DNA of 64,000 bases, taken from the NCBI GenBank assembly GCA_040954595.2, contig CM082583.2, positions 12,586,001-12,650,000 on the forward strand, read 5' to 3'. The stretch's first letter is position 1, and every line of letters begins with the position of its first letter. This document shows, in pieces, positions 25,848 through 37,069 of this stretch. The position numbers were made by a program, and so were the translations under genes. The stretch is from Balanoglossus misakiensis. Taxonomy: Eukaryota > Hemichordata. Below the pieces are notes generated by a model. It ran no database searches. It was not told the origin of the DNA and saw only the letters and a list, made by a program, of their open reading frames with translations.

Positions 25848-28295
25848 ATGGCCTTTGCAGGAAGGATCTTCTCATCCACTACAAAGAAAGTGGCAGCGGC
25901 CGGAGCTGTCGGTTTGGGCGTCTGCTCGGCCGTGTACTTCAGCACCTATGAGCCAGTGACAGCAACAGCTATGAGAGCCCATCGTCTCTACCCACCATCG
26001 GCCGACTACCCAGACCTGACCAAGCACAACAATCACATGGCTAAGTGTCTGACGCCAGGCATCTATGCAAAGCTCCGTGACAAGACCACACCAAACGGCT
26101 ACACCATTGACGAGTGTATCCAGACCGGAGTGGACAACCCAGGACATCCGTTTATCATGACTGTTGGCATGGTAGCAGGGGATGAAGAGAGTTACGAGGT
26201 CAGTCTTGATATGTGATTGAGACTGAAAGGGCCTTGCAGTATATTCAATGTAATGGACACTCTCAGATTGTCTTCAAAAAGCAATTTTTTGTTTAGGTGG
26301 GGGGGGGGGGGGATTAGACCTTAGTGTGAATACAAAATAATGAATTGCCATCTATGTATTTTTTTGTCCTCCAGGTTTTCGCTGATCTGTTTGAACCTGT
26401 CATCAGTGACCGTCACCCAGGCTATGGCAGAAATGACAAACATCCAACAGATCTGGACAACACCAAAATCAGGGGAGGCGTGCTTGACGAGAAATACGTC
26501 TTGTCGTCAAGATGTCGTACTGGACGTTCAATTCGTGGTCTTAGTCTGCCCCCTGCGTGCACTCGTGCCGAGAGACGAGAAGTGGAGAGAGTAAGTTTAT
26601 TCTGATTGAAAAGTTAAAATTAAGTAAACTTAAGTAATTAGTAAGGAATTTTTCAGTAAGACAAAGTCGAATTTTTTTCTGGGAGATGAACAATTAGTCT
26701 TGTATGTATGTTGCCAGAAAATAATATACATTTTGTGAAATATTAAGAACTAACCGGTGCCATTGTTTGTGTGTATTGTCAGGTTGTCGTCGATGCATTG
26801 GCCGAGCTGAAAGGAGAATTGAAGGGCAAGTATTACCCCCTGAACAACATGTCTGACAAGGAGCAAACACAGCTGATTGATGATCATTTCCTGTTCGACA
26901 AACCCGTGTCTCCTCTACTGACCTGTGCCGGTATGGCTCGCGATTGGCCTGACGGTCGTGGCATCTGGTGAGTGCAGAGTTTGGTTACGTACATATACCA
27001 TGCAGGTTTTTTGGGGGGGTTATGCAAGTTTTTGATAGTGAAGTGCCTCTGTAGAAGATTACAAATAAGATGCAATCCTGTGGTTCTAGCCATAATTGAT
27101 GTCAACAGATCAACAATTCTGGAAACTGCTTTGACCAATTTCTTGTCCCTATATTTCTTTAAAAAATAAAGGCACAACGACAAAAAGAATTTCCTGGTTT
27201 GGATCAACGAGGAGGACCACACAAGAGTGATTTCCATGGAGAAGGGTGGCAACATGAAGTCAGTCTTCGATCGTTTCTGCGTAGGATTGAACCAGGTAAG
27301 AAAGCCAAAATGTTCAGTACAGTGCAACCTGGAGGTGATTTTACTGTCTTCCTTGGTTTGCAAATGAGATTTATGATGAGCGCCCTCAAGTGGCCATAAT
27401 GTAATTATGAAAGTTTTCATGTCAAGTGTTGAGGAAAGTGTTACTGCCAAAATGGTCGAATATAAGAAGTTCACTAAGGCAAAGAATCATACAAGGTTCC
27501 TTACTGATGTGTGTGAAATGTAAACCTCCAAAATTTTCATCATTTTTCCTTCAGGTTGAATCACTGATCAGTAAGAAGGGCTGGGAATTTATGTGGAATG
27601 AGCATCTGGGCTACATCTTGACCTGCCCATCCAATCTTGGTACAGGACTGCGTGCTGGTGTGCACATCAAATTGCCAAATGTGTCAAAGGTGAGTGGTTG
27701 TTGACAGAGTATATTGGTCAGCAGTACAATAATCATTTCCAACAACCATGCCAGGGTTGTTTGACAAATTTAGTATTTGGATAAGAAAATATAAAGTGTG
27801 ATACAGGAAACCATTGAATCCTTGCATCTGATTAATTTCTGACTCTTCCATTTTCTCTGACGCGAAGCATCCTCAATTTGAGAAGATTCTGCTCAACCTG
27901 CGTCTTCAGAAGCGTGGCACTGGCGGTGTGGATACTGCGGCAACAGGTGGCATCTTTGACATCTCCAACATGGATCGTCTTGGAAAATCAGAGGTATGCA
28001 TGTAAAACAGAACTCCAATATGTATCGCTTAGATATGGATTTATTTTTAACTATTCAAAACTGATAATCCATAAGATAAAAGCATCAGCATCTAGTTGTG
28101 CTTTTGATATTAAAACTGGATTTGCTTCAGGGTCTGGGAAATCTTTGATATGAATAATAACTGTCATGGATCATCTTTTCTTCTTTTTCACAGGTTGAAC
28201 TGGTGCAGTGTGTTATTGATGGTTTAAATCTTTTGATCCGTATGGAGAAGGAACTGGAAAAAGGACGCACCATTGATTCGCTGATCCCCAAGTAG
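25848..28295 (+). CDS. CKMT: Mitochondrial creatine kinase
   Basis: Mitochondrial creatine kinase transfers phosphate from ATP to creatine in the intermembrane space. Coding exons: 25848-26198, 26375-26590, 26783-26967, 27172-27295, 27555-27689, 27868-27993 and 28194-28295 (1239 nt, 412 aa). The N-terminus is basic and hydrophobic ([20 protein letters not shown]...), as expected for an import presequence, and the mature protein begins around residue 40 with the typical [12 protein letters not shown]...[27 protein letters not shown] carries the reactive Cys of the CK signature CP-[ST]-N-[LIV]-[17 protein letters not shown] and the C-terminal [11 protein letters not shown] are also standard. 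The ATG sits 53 bp inside an exon that starts at 25796, so there is at least one upstream noncoding exon. Creatine rather than arginine kinase is indicated by the whole-length pattern, including the mitochondrial-type start. Confidence 0.97.
26297..26312. repeat. G homopolymer in creatine kinase intron 1
   Basis: A run of about 14-15 G after GGT in the first coding intron. Similar short G/C runs occur near 12114, 22586, 48955, 60863 and 62350. Confidence 0.8.
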
Positions 28296-28965
28296 ATCGT
28301 GACGTAAACTTCGAAAAGATTATGTTTTTTTAGAAATCGACAGGGGCCAGACCGCACACTTCTGCCTATTTACAATTGAGTTTCACCCCAGATTATAAAT
28401 GTCAGTTTTTCCCTGATTTTATTCTGTTTAGGTGGATGAAACCCCACCCTTTTTGTCATTTGCAGACTTGACTGAAAATAGTGTGATAAGCTAAAAAAAA
28501 TATATACTCTTGATAAAAAATCATGCATATCCACTGCGTCGATTATGTAGACTTTAAATTGCTTTGTTTTAGTGTGAGTGTGATTTTATGTAGCTTGCTT
28601 TAGAATTTGTTTTTGGCATCGACGACAACATCTGCATCCCAAACTGAAACGATTATTGTACTTGTCCATGAACGCAGAAGAAAGCTCATCTGGCCAAAGA
28701 GAATGAATGACCCATCTATTACAATTGTGCATCACTATCACATTGTGTTTATTCAGACTTCATCCTTTCGGACAACCGAGTTGTGACCGTGAAGTTGTTT
28801 TGCTTTCTACTCATCACAACACTTTCCCAAAGCATATAAAGTTGTAAGTTAAATATCATTTGGATATCTACCATCGGTGCAGTCAGTCCTACAATTGGTT
28901 TGCTTTTTATGAATATAATGTACACGTGCCTAATTCTTGGAATAAAACTGAATCTTTGGGGTAGT
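28296..28965 (+). other. CKMT: 3' UTR of mitochondrial creatine kinase
   Basis: AT-rich sequence after the stop codon, ending near the AATAAA at 28941-28946 and GT-rich sequence directly downstream (GGTGTGTGTGTC). No competing ORF is seen. Confidence 0.7.
28941..28946 (+). terminator. CKMT: Polyadenylation signal of creatine kinase
   Basis: Canonical AATAAA followed about 25 bp later by a GTGTGTGTG downstream element. Confidence 0.85.
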
Positions 28966-30266
28966 TTATGGTGTGTGTGTCTTTGTGTTTGTGGTGATCC
29001 ATTGTAAATATCACGTGTTACAAACCTTATTTGCCAGGTAACAGGCCTTCAGCTATATCTAAAAATATCGATCTGACACGTTTTGAGTGAAAAATGTAAA
29101 ATTTGTCAATTTCAAAATCGTTCATTTCATTGGCTTGTTTTGCCAGAGAGCCAACCAATCACAGGGTCTGTCTATGTTCACGTGATCTTATCGTGAAACT
29201 GCTGCATGCGGCCTGCCAAACTTGCTTACTCGTTGTGTTCCTGATCAGTTCTCGTTTTTCAAATTCTCTAACATTTTGTCACTACCTTGTAAGGTTGTAT
29301 TTGAACAAGGGGTACCAGGTAAGTTAAACATGCGACGGTTTGTTGAAATGACGAAAAAATGTCTTCGTGGTTGCTCAGAAAGTGAGGGAACGTGTCTCGA
29401 TTATGTATCCGTCTTCTGGCGCGGCCGCGCCAAGTGCTGAGGTCTGGCATCCAGTTGATGTCTAGTTTGTTTGAAGGCGGATTCTTCTAAGAAACTTTGA
29501 GCTGATCTTCTGCTTCATTCTTGTACATTGCATTTGAAAATTACTCAATATTTCTTGAAACCTGTCGAAGGTTTTGCATAAGTGAAATCATACATTGCCA
29601 TGTCTCTTTCTGTTCGAAAATGCCCACATTAACTCGTATTAAGTCCACCGACCTTTTTCGTCGGACTTGACTGGATGGGTGAACATTGTTCTGTGATGCG
29701 CCTATATTATAATAAACTACACTTATTGATGATAGAAAGCTTCATCCGAATTTAAAAACTGAAACTCTGTTTCACTACATGAATCGCCCTTTATTTTATG
29801 AAGGGTAAAATGAGGTAGTTTTCTCGGTCACGCTGCTTCTCGACCGTGATCAGTGATTACAGGACACCGTTCATGTATTGCCGGTTAGAACGAATCAATG
29901 TCAGCCAAAGATTTAAGATGGTAGAATTGCTATGTCATCTTCCTTTCTGTGAATAATTTTACTATTGGATCAACCGGGGTGGGTGGGGGTGATTTCTTTT
30001 TCACATTGAATAAACCAACCAGTCTTTTTATGGAACTGGCGTCATGCCGACTTGCTGTGTGTGTCGTATTCTTTATCATGACCATGTGGTGGCGCAATTT
30101 TGTCGGGTGCCTTAAAAATGAAGAAGTACAATGTATCTCAGCTTTTTCTGTACCTTTACATCGAGATTTGAGCAGTGCTGCTTTGTAATTGGAGTATCTC
30201 TAACTTGTCTCAGGACCTGTAATCAACATCTATTCATTATTCCATATTTGTTATTTTTCTTTACAG
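28966..30266 (+). promoter_or_regulatory. Upstream region and probable noncoding first exon of the small surface protein gene
   Basis: A 3' splice site (TTTACAG) at 30266 precedes the coding exon, so a noncoding exon should lie upstream. A strong 5' splice site, ACCAG|GTAAGTT, ends a candidate exon at 29318. The transcription start and promoter elements are not clear. No other gene is seen here. Confidence 0.4.
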
Positions 30267-30294
30267 AGTCTTGAGGGGTTCAAAGAAATTTAAA

Positions 30295-30750
30295 ATGAAG
30301 TGGAAAGTTCACATTTGCGTATTATTTATTATTGCCAGCCTTATAATAAATCTAGACAGTGTCGCTGGAACAACAGAGAGTGCAAATGGTACAGTTGCTG
30401 ACGTCACTGAGGCTCCCGATGAAACAACACAAGGTGAAACCAACAACTTTTTACTTTCATGATCGTTTATTTTATTTTTTTCAAAATGTATGTTGGATCA
30501 AGAATGCACAGTGCAGCAGAAAACATTCTGATCACTGTAAGTGCAGCGACGACCCCTTCACTTGAATACTGAATAAAGCAATCATTTTGTTACTTTTTAC
30601 ACAGGTGCTACCGCGGAAGGTGGTGATGTCACCGGCCAAGGTGGAGCGACAGCTGTGGTCAGTGACAATGCTATCCGAGCAAGCTACAGTGAATGGTTCA
30701 CTTTCTCTGTGCTGCTTCTCTGCACCCTAACTTTCAAGGTCGTGCAGTAG
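30295..30750 (+). CDS. Small secreted Thr-rich, probably GPI-anchored protein
   Basis: A 94-aa protein from two coding exons, 30295-30433 and 30605-30750 (285 nt, phase-1 GT-AG intron). I do not recognise the family. The first 24 residues (MKWKVHICVLFIIASL...SVAG) are a signal peptide. Residues 25-70 are short, Thr/Gly/Ala/Glu-rich, with one N-glycosylation sequon (N31-G-T) and about nine Thr for possible O-glycosylation. Residues 78-94 (WFTFSVLLLCTLTFKVVQ) form a hydrophobic tail ending the protein. This architecture matches tiny GPI-anchored glycoproteins of the CD24/CD52 type in plan only; a single-pass anchor without a cytosolic tail is the alternative. The 1-kb 3' UTR and AATAAA at 31815 support a real transcript. 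Confidence 0.75.
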
Positions 30751-31840
30751 GCACTGGTTAATTCCAAGAATTAGATTTAGGTATATTTAGACTGCAGTGA
30801 CCGTGCAGTTAAAATGGCACCGTTGAAAACAGATCACGTTGCTTTATTCAGTGCTGGCTTTGCTGTTTCCAGCTTTAGTATAATTAACGGTGTTGCGACT
30901 ACAGCATGATGTGATTTCAAGTTAGTATCCTGTACTTAAAGTATCCATGATGGCTGATTTCTGCGGAATGATTCCAGGGATTCCACCGGATGATCGACTG
31001 TGAACTTGAATAAATCCCTTCCCAGTAGCTGACAGACGGCACATAGTTGCACTGCTGTGATTTGTGTTGTGTACTTCAATCGCTAGATTTTTGTATTCTT
31101 GGTTATAGACATTACACAAAGGGAATAATGATGTTTTTCACTATTCTGAATGTTGTGTAGTTTTCAAATATCCAATGTTTTATTGTGGTCAGAACAGCCT
31201 TGTATTTTTTGTTCATTCAACTGTCAACATTCTGCTTTCAGCAAATATTTTCATTCTAAAATGAATTAATCTCAAAGAAATCTTTCATCCCAATGACTTT
31301 AAATGTCAGGTCCTGTTTGTCATAAAACACTGCATAGAGTATGTGATGAATCATTTCTTATACATTGAGGCTTTTGTTTTCAAGACAGAGCTCAAAACCA
31401 TGTCTTGTATGCATGGCACAATGGCTGTTGTTTGCTCGAAACATTCTTGTTTTGCCAAATGAAATGTGCTGACCTTTTCATCAGGACATTATCCTAACCC
31501 AGATTTAAGGCAGGTCAAATGATGACAACTGATTTTATTCTAATTTGATTACACATTCTTAGTTCATCATTTTGCTGTAGCTTTTTTCAAGTCCCAGCCA
31601 AAAACCAGTTTAATCTGTCAGTAGTGCTTACACAACACTAGGGAAGGGTGAATGCTTACAAATGAGTTTGTTGTTGGCCAGTGAGAGCCACAGATGACTT
31701 GCAGACAATATTGTGAATGATGTGGTTTGAAGGCAGACAACAGATGATATGAAAACAGTCACTGCAGAACAGCCTGACTTTAATTACTTGAGTTGTACTC
31801 TATACTACGTTAATAATAAAATTTGACCTTTTTTTATGAA
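30751..31840 (+). other. 3' UTR of the small surface protein
   Basis: About 1.1 kb of AT-rich sequence after the stop codon, without coding potential, ending near the AATAAA at 31815-31820. The UTR is almost four times longer than the coding sequence. Confidence 0.6.
31815..31820 (+). terminator. Polyadenylation signal of the small surface protein gene
   Basis: Canonical AATAAA with a T-rich stretch immediately downstream. Confidence 0.7.
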
Positions 31841-32097
31841 ACCTACCAGACGTGTTTGGCATATATGCAATCAACAATTTTCTGCTACTTGTGTCAGTCA
31901 TTCGACATTCACGACGTATTTCACGCACATCGTTGGCAATGTAACAAAGCATCCTTTAATACGTACCCGAAAAAACATTAAGTCATACGCGACCTCAGAT
32001 TAGACATCAGCGATATGGCGTAAAACAGTGACGAAATCAGCTCTTCTCTCATTGGCTCAAAGTTTAGATAAGGATTATTTACATAACAATAGTAAAG

Positions 32098-32104
32098 TAT
32101 AAAA
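32098..32104 (+). promoter_or_regulatory. TATA box
   Basis: TATAAAA followed by G. A probable start about 30 bp downstream (around 32128) begins a short noncoding exon ending at the donor GGAAAC|GTAAGTAGG (32176/32177). The first acceptor before the coding exon is at 33154-33155. A TATA promoter suggests regulated or tissue-restricted expression. Confidence 0.7.
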
Positions 32105-32176
32105 GCAGGACGCACGCAGTTCAACTTCATAGCATCCGACTGATCGCCGAGAACTGCTGTCGCTGTCTAAGGAAAC

Positions 32177-33155
32177 GTAAGTAGGCCAACATGTACCATG
32201 ACATATCGACATCGGGAATTCCAATTTAGGGGCTGTGTAAAACAAGTATGCTAAAGAAGGGTTAATATTTTACCGTTTTGTGGCTTCACGTCATTCAGTA
32301 TTTTAAGAAGAGTTTGGTGTTAGTCCTACCGTTGTAGTAAGATGTCCTAATCGTGTTTATATCGTTCGATTTGATCAAGGTTGGCATTTAATATCACTGC
32401 AATGAAAATACACTGAACGTCGACATGTTCCGGATAATAAGGTGCCTTTTAAATTCCTGTCACAAACCGTGGCGTCAGGCCAGTCCGGTGTTATGGCGCT
32501 GTTTACAAACAGGTGCCAAATATCAGTCTATCTATCTGTTTTACATCCTGGTTAGAGTACAACATCGTGTTTGTTTAATAATAAGGTGTGATATATTTTG
32601 CGAATCGCATAGTTTGATATTTAACTTTCCAAAACAGTCTTTACATGCAATGCTATGTCGTCTGCGCTGTTTTCTTCAGAAGCATTCGCAAAGTGGCACG
32701 TATTACACGCGGTGATATCGCAAAGGTGATACCGGTCGCTGATACACGACTGCGCTAGTACAATACGCTCAGTGTAACTCTGTTTTCTAAGTTGTTTTTC
32801 CTATTCGATTTGAATAACAGGAATGTTCAAAAACATTTTAATTCATAAATGAATTAATTGTGCTCGTTCAATTTGTTGACATGACTTTTGGTAACAACCG
32901 GAATGTCTTTGGCCGACCATCAATACTTTAACGAATAAATAACGTTAACGGGTCTTTGTATAGAAAGTTCGCAAAAAGTGCACTGTAGACTTACAGATGG
33001 TTTGGTCACATTTATAATGTACACTATTTCCAGTGGAACATTTTCACGTAATTTTTTTGTCTAACAATTACTTTCCGTGTGAATTTTCCCTCTTCAGAAA
33101 TCAATCCTGTGATTTTTACACACTTCTCTTATTCTGTGCGTTGCTTTCAACACAG
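32177..33155 (+). other. 5' UTR intron of the secreted precursor gene
   Basis: Inferred intron between the short TATA-proximal noncoding exon and the coding exon (acceptor TTCAACACAG). I see no ORF with similarity or RNA gene in it. Confidence 0.55.
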
Positions 33156-33178
33156 AAATCAGACTACAAGGAAGAAAA

Positions 33179-34036
33179 ATGAAGCTCAGCTGGTGTTTTG
33201 GTTTCACGGTGTCTTTCTCTACGCTGTTCCTGGTCACAGCGTACGTAATACCAGGAGAGCGAAATGGCCCGAGCGGCAGAATCTTTGGTCGATGGAGGCA
33301 AGGCTCTGACGGGCGAGTCGCTTATCACAACTTCGTCGCGAAACGCGGCATCCAAGGACTGACACCGTACGAAGTAAACGAGGCCAGAGCTGGAAGGAGG
33401 AGGCGTGATGAAGCCGCGTCTGCAGCAGCTTTGGACTTCGACGGGACCAAGCGAGAGTTCCTTGCAGCATTGGGCAAGAGGGAATCCCGACCCCCAGGTT
33501 CGCTGTCAGAAACGGCGAGACGAGAGATGCCATCGACCGCGTATGATATAGTTTTTGGTGGTGACTTCGGTTCTGGGGTTGAATATCGCATGGTCGGGGA
33601 TGATTTTGGCTCCGGAGACGTTGTAGTCAAGAGGGACGTGTCTGAGACTGAACCCAGTAACCATGGAGACTTCGGATCTGGAGACGAGTATCGATATCCG
33701 GAACTGGACAACAACGAGCTGACCGCACAGACAGAAAGTCCAGAAGCGGTCATCGGTGACACGCCCTGTGAAAACTGCCTCAACAACGACATTCTCGTGA
33801 CAGTTGATGACAGAGACCACAGCGCAACTACCCACAGCCATCGTCACACAGATGTCCACACCCACGACGCGGACCACACTGAAGCTGAAGATCATACTCA
33901 CGCCACTCCACTCAGTCTCATGGACACAGATGACGTTAAAGATGGCAGTGGTGACGACTCCTCGTCCGATACGACTGGAGAAAACAACCCAACTGATGGC
34001 CCTGCCCTACAGGACGAGAATCTTTTACTTGTTTGA
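33179..34036 (+). CDS. Unrecognised secreted precursor with prohormone-like and proteoglycan-like motifs
   Basis: A 285-aa protein coded in one exon (exon start 33156). I recognise no family. Residues 1-21 form a signal peptide. Residues 22-115 read like a peptide precursor. There is KR at 55-56, GRRRR at 72-76, KR at 91-92, EFLAALGKR at 93-101 and RR at 114-115. A Gly before the basic pair is the usual amidation signal, so EFLAAL-amide and a 15-residue peptide (57-71) ending EARA-amide are predicted. Residues 127-171 repeat D-F-G-S-G three times (Ser132, 145, 167), and DGSGDD gives a fourth (Ser257). Acidic Ser-Gly contexts are typical glycosaminoglycan attachment sites. C197-E-N-C200 is a lone CXXC. 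Residues 214-241 are rich in His (HSHRHTDVHTHDADH), a possible metal-binding stretch. The tail is acidic. Processing and sugar attachment are inferences. Confidence 0.85.
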   Translation: MKLSWCFGFTVSFSTLFLVTAYVIPGERNGPSGRIFGRWRQGSDGRVAYHNFVAKRGIQGLTPYEVNEARAGRRRRDEAASAAALDFDGTKREFLAALGKRESRPPGSLSETARREMPSTAYDIVFGGDFGSGVEYRMVGDDFGSGDVVVKRDVSETEPSNHGDFGSGDEYRYPELDNNELTAQTESPEAVIGDTPCENCLNNDILVTVDDRDHSATTHSHRHTDVHTHDADHTEAEDHTHATPLSLMDTDDVKDGSGDDSSSDTTGENNPTDGPALQDENLLLV

Positions 34037-34092
34037 TTTTTTCCCTCACAAAGTAAAATTTGCTAAGTAAAGAACCTGACGTGTTGTTTTTT

Positions 34093-34098
34093 ATTAAA
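34093..34098 (+). terminator. Candidate polyadenylation signal of the secreted precursor gene
   Basis: ATTAAA 57 bp after the stop codon; a canonical AATAAA follows at 34451-34456. The minus strand carries AATAAA at 34095-34090, usable by the convergent KLHL gene, so the two 3' ends may overlap. Confidence 0.5.
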
Positions 34099-34575
34099 GT
34101 TATCTTATACCGCCTCAGTGCAAGAAGTATTCGTACTGGTATAGTGTAATATAGTGTCATGCGTAATGTTTTATTCTAGCTGGTAGAACCAACGTAACTT
34201 TATCTGTAAATTAAGGCGAATTTTTCAAATTCATTTTTCAACGATTATCCCTCCCATATTGTTTGTCTTTTGAATACATCGATAAAGAGTAATATACAGA
34301 GAATTAGTAGTAAATGTATTTTAATACAACCATTTATCAAAATATTGAATGTAGTATCAGTTATCATATATAACCTGTGCCATGTGGTGCATGCTGTTTT
34401 GTGCGACCAACTGAGCATCAAAGTTCCAAGATATGATCTTCACCAAATCCAATAAATTCTATTCAAAGTATCATGATCGTAGATTTTTATATAAATATAA
34501 ATAATCGAGTAAGCCTCTACAGAAAGTGAACGAACTAAACCTTGATTTTAAAAGAATGGGGACTTCGAATCGATG

Positions 34576-37069
34576 CTACGGCAGTTTATGAAGCACCAAC
34601 GTGCAACAAACCATCCCCGTATACGGCTTTGGGATGGGCTTTGACCTAGTCCACTGATCTCGGCGCGGGTCGTAGCTTTCCACGGAGTCTAACCAGTTAT
34701 TGGAGTCCCAACTGTATCCTCCGACGACATAGATTTTCCCGTCGTGCACCGTGCAGGCAGCTTCGGCGCGAGGCGTGAGCATGCGCGCCAGGGATGTCCA
34801 CGTGTCCGTCTGGCACTCGTACCGCTCGACTTTGTCGGTGCACTGCAAGTTTCCCGAAGAATCGATGATGGCACCGCCGATCAGGAACAGACTGTTGCCC
34901 ACAGACGCCAGGTGAGCGAAAAACCTGGGCGTTAACAGCACGCGCTTTTTCTCCCATTTCTTGGTCCTCGGGTTGTACCGTTCAACCTTGTTAGATATTC
35001 GGCGGTTACCTGTGAAAATTACAAGATAATAAGAGGTTTAAGAGAGCCTGTCCTTTCGGTCAAACACGGTCCATCCCTTTCTTTCAAGCCTAAAAAAACT
35101 CGAATATTTTCTCCCATGTAACGTGTGTAAAGACACTTAGCTCAAGTCAGGAATTATATGCCTATGCTAAAAAAGTAGTCGAAGTACTATGGAGGAGAGG
35201 GTAAAGACCATGAAACATTTGGGGTGATATCGAGCGTCTTTTGGCACCCTGCTACCAAGACTTACCGGACCCACCCATGGCGTACAACCGTCCATTATGC
35301 GCCGCCACGGCAACACTTCGTCTTGCATCGCAGATAGGTGCAACGCTCTCCCATTTGTCAGTATATGGATTGTATTTCTCTACGCCAGCCAATGACGTAC
35401 TGTCGTCAACCCTGCCACCTGGAATTCAACATACACCTGTGATCAGAATCCAAGGACATGCCCTTACCTCTCTGTATGTCTGTCTGATACCGCTTTCATT
35501 ATCCAATTCTCAAAGACCGATGACTTGTACTCACCCACTGCATACAACATGCCATCAAGTACTCCCAACTGGAAACTCTCTCGTTTATCTATCATGCTGG
35601 CTATTTCTATCCAAGAGTCCGTCCTGGGGTCGTAGCGATAAGCCCTGTCGGTCGGGTACTCGCTTCTGTTTGTTGTGTGCCTTCCACCAGCCACGTACAT
35701 GAATCCGCCCAGCACAGCGACTAGAGACGCAAACAGTAACAGAAGGGGAGACTATAGACTTGGAGCAAGTATGGGGAGATTACTAGTATTAACGAGTTAT
35801 CGAACTCATGTGGATGACCAGTCTCATTAAAATCACCTGGAAAGATAGGTGGGGGCGCCCCGTACTGCACTTTTTCTTGGCGGAGCTTTCAATGATCAAC
35901 AGGTGTCTGTTCGGAACTTATCATTTGGTCGAAGCGATTGACTTGAGTGACATATGAAATAGCATACCTGCGTGGTGGTGTAGTGGTTGCCCCATTTCTG
36001 TCAAATGCCTCCATTCATTCGCGTCTGGATTAAAATACCTGACCGTCTTGCAGACTTCGTCCTTGGAGAGCCTCGGGTGCCCTCCCAGGGTTACTATGGT
36101 GGACATCTTGATCATGGATCGAGGGGTGGTGCGGCTCGACTGTAGGATGCTCTGCCGGAGGGGCAAACAATGATAGTGCAGCGCCTCCTTCACTAGGGCT
36201 TCGCATTCGGGGATGTTCATCAGAACAGCGACGGGCTCCACGTGGTCCACGATATCGCATGGTTTGATCATTGGCAACCTTATGCACTGAAGGAGACTCA
36301 CGGCGCGCTCGATCCTCCGCCTCCTGTCGTACTCTATCCACTTCACGAGAGCGTTGAAGACTTGCAACTCGGAGTCCACTATGATGTCGTCGCGACAGAG
36401 TAATTTCTTCAGCGGCTCGTAGGGCAGCAGTAAAAAATCCTCCTGTTGCGACACCTGCAGAAAGTTCCGCGACGCCATTTTCAGAGCCGCTTCTTCCAAG
36501 TCGACCAGTTCCAAGTTGCAGACCAGAGCCAGACTTCGGAGGCAGGACCCGACGGTAAGGCCGTTTTTCATGTGTTCGCTGCAAATATCCAACGCAAATG
36601 GAACTTGCAGGTAATTCGAGGCACGTAATAACTCTTCCAGATTCTGTCCATCTACGTTCAATTTTGCCGTGTACATAGATTCAAGCAGGGTTTCCACTGC
36701 ACGGTAACTTATGCCGTGCAAATGGTAGACAAACTGGCTCTCGGCGTCTGATTCCGAGGGTTCGGTGAATATTCGACGGAAGTACCCGCTGCACGAAGCG
36801 AGGACCAATTTATGAGCGCCGAAGCGATGTTTCCCGACGGCTAACACAACGTCGTTCAGTAGTTTCTGTCGCCAAAGTTCAGCCATTCCACGCAAGACGT
36901 CGGTCGCATGGGTGTGGGTCGGCGTGCAACAGCGACCAATCTCCCCGCCGGACTCGCCGTCCATTTTCAGCGAGTCCAAAACCTTTTTGCCCTCAAGAAC
37001 ATTTCCAATCTTGCCGTTTTCTTCACACTTAGCATTTGTTCTCCCCGAGTATTTTGACTTTATCGACAT
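34576..37069 (-). CDS. BTB-BACK-Kelch protein (KLHL family)
   Basis: A Kelch-like protein, usually a substrate adaptor for CUL3 ubiquitin ligases. Exons on the minus strand: 37069-35968, 35720-35535, 35418-35266 and 35009-34576 (1875 nt, 624 aa). The BTB domain (about residues 64-170) contains LLNDVVLAVGKHRFGAHKLVLASCSGYFRRIF. The BACK domain (about 175-280) includes LALVCNLELVDLEEAALKMASRNF and VFNALVKWIEYD. From about residue 325 Kelch repeats follow, with GG pairs and late W residues (VAGGRHTTNR...DPRTDSWIEIA, MGGSGNRR, IGGAIIDSSG, VGGYSWDSNNWLDSVESYDPRRDQW). Which KLHL it is cannot be decided; the 60-residue lead before the BTB domain is not informative. Its start lies 513 bp from the divergent ARL14EP start. 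Confidence 0.93.

Noticed and set aside
26884-27474. 196-codon minus-strand frame over creatine kinase
   Set aside because: It is antisense to creatine kinase exons and introns, with no recognisable similarity.
36030-36584. 184-codon minus-strand frame rich in Arg/Gly/Ser
   Set aside because: It is an alternative frame inside the KLHL BTB-BACK exon, which carries the recognisable domains.
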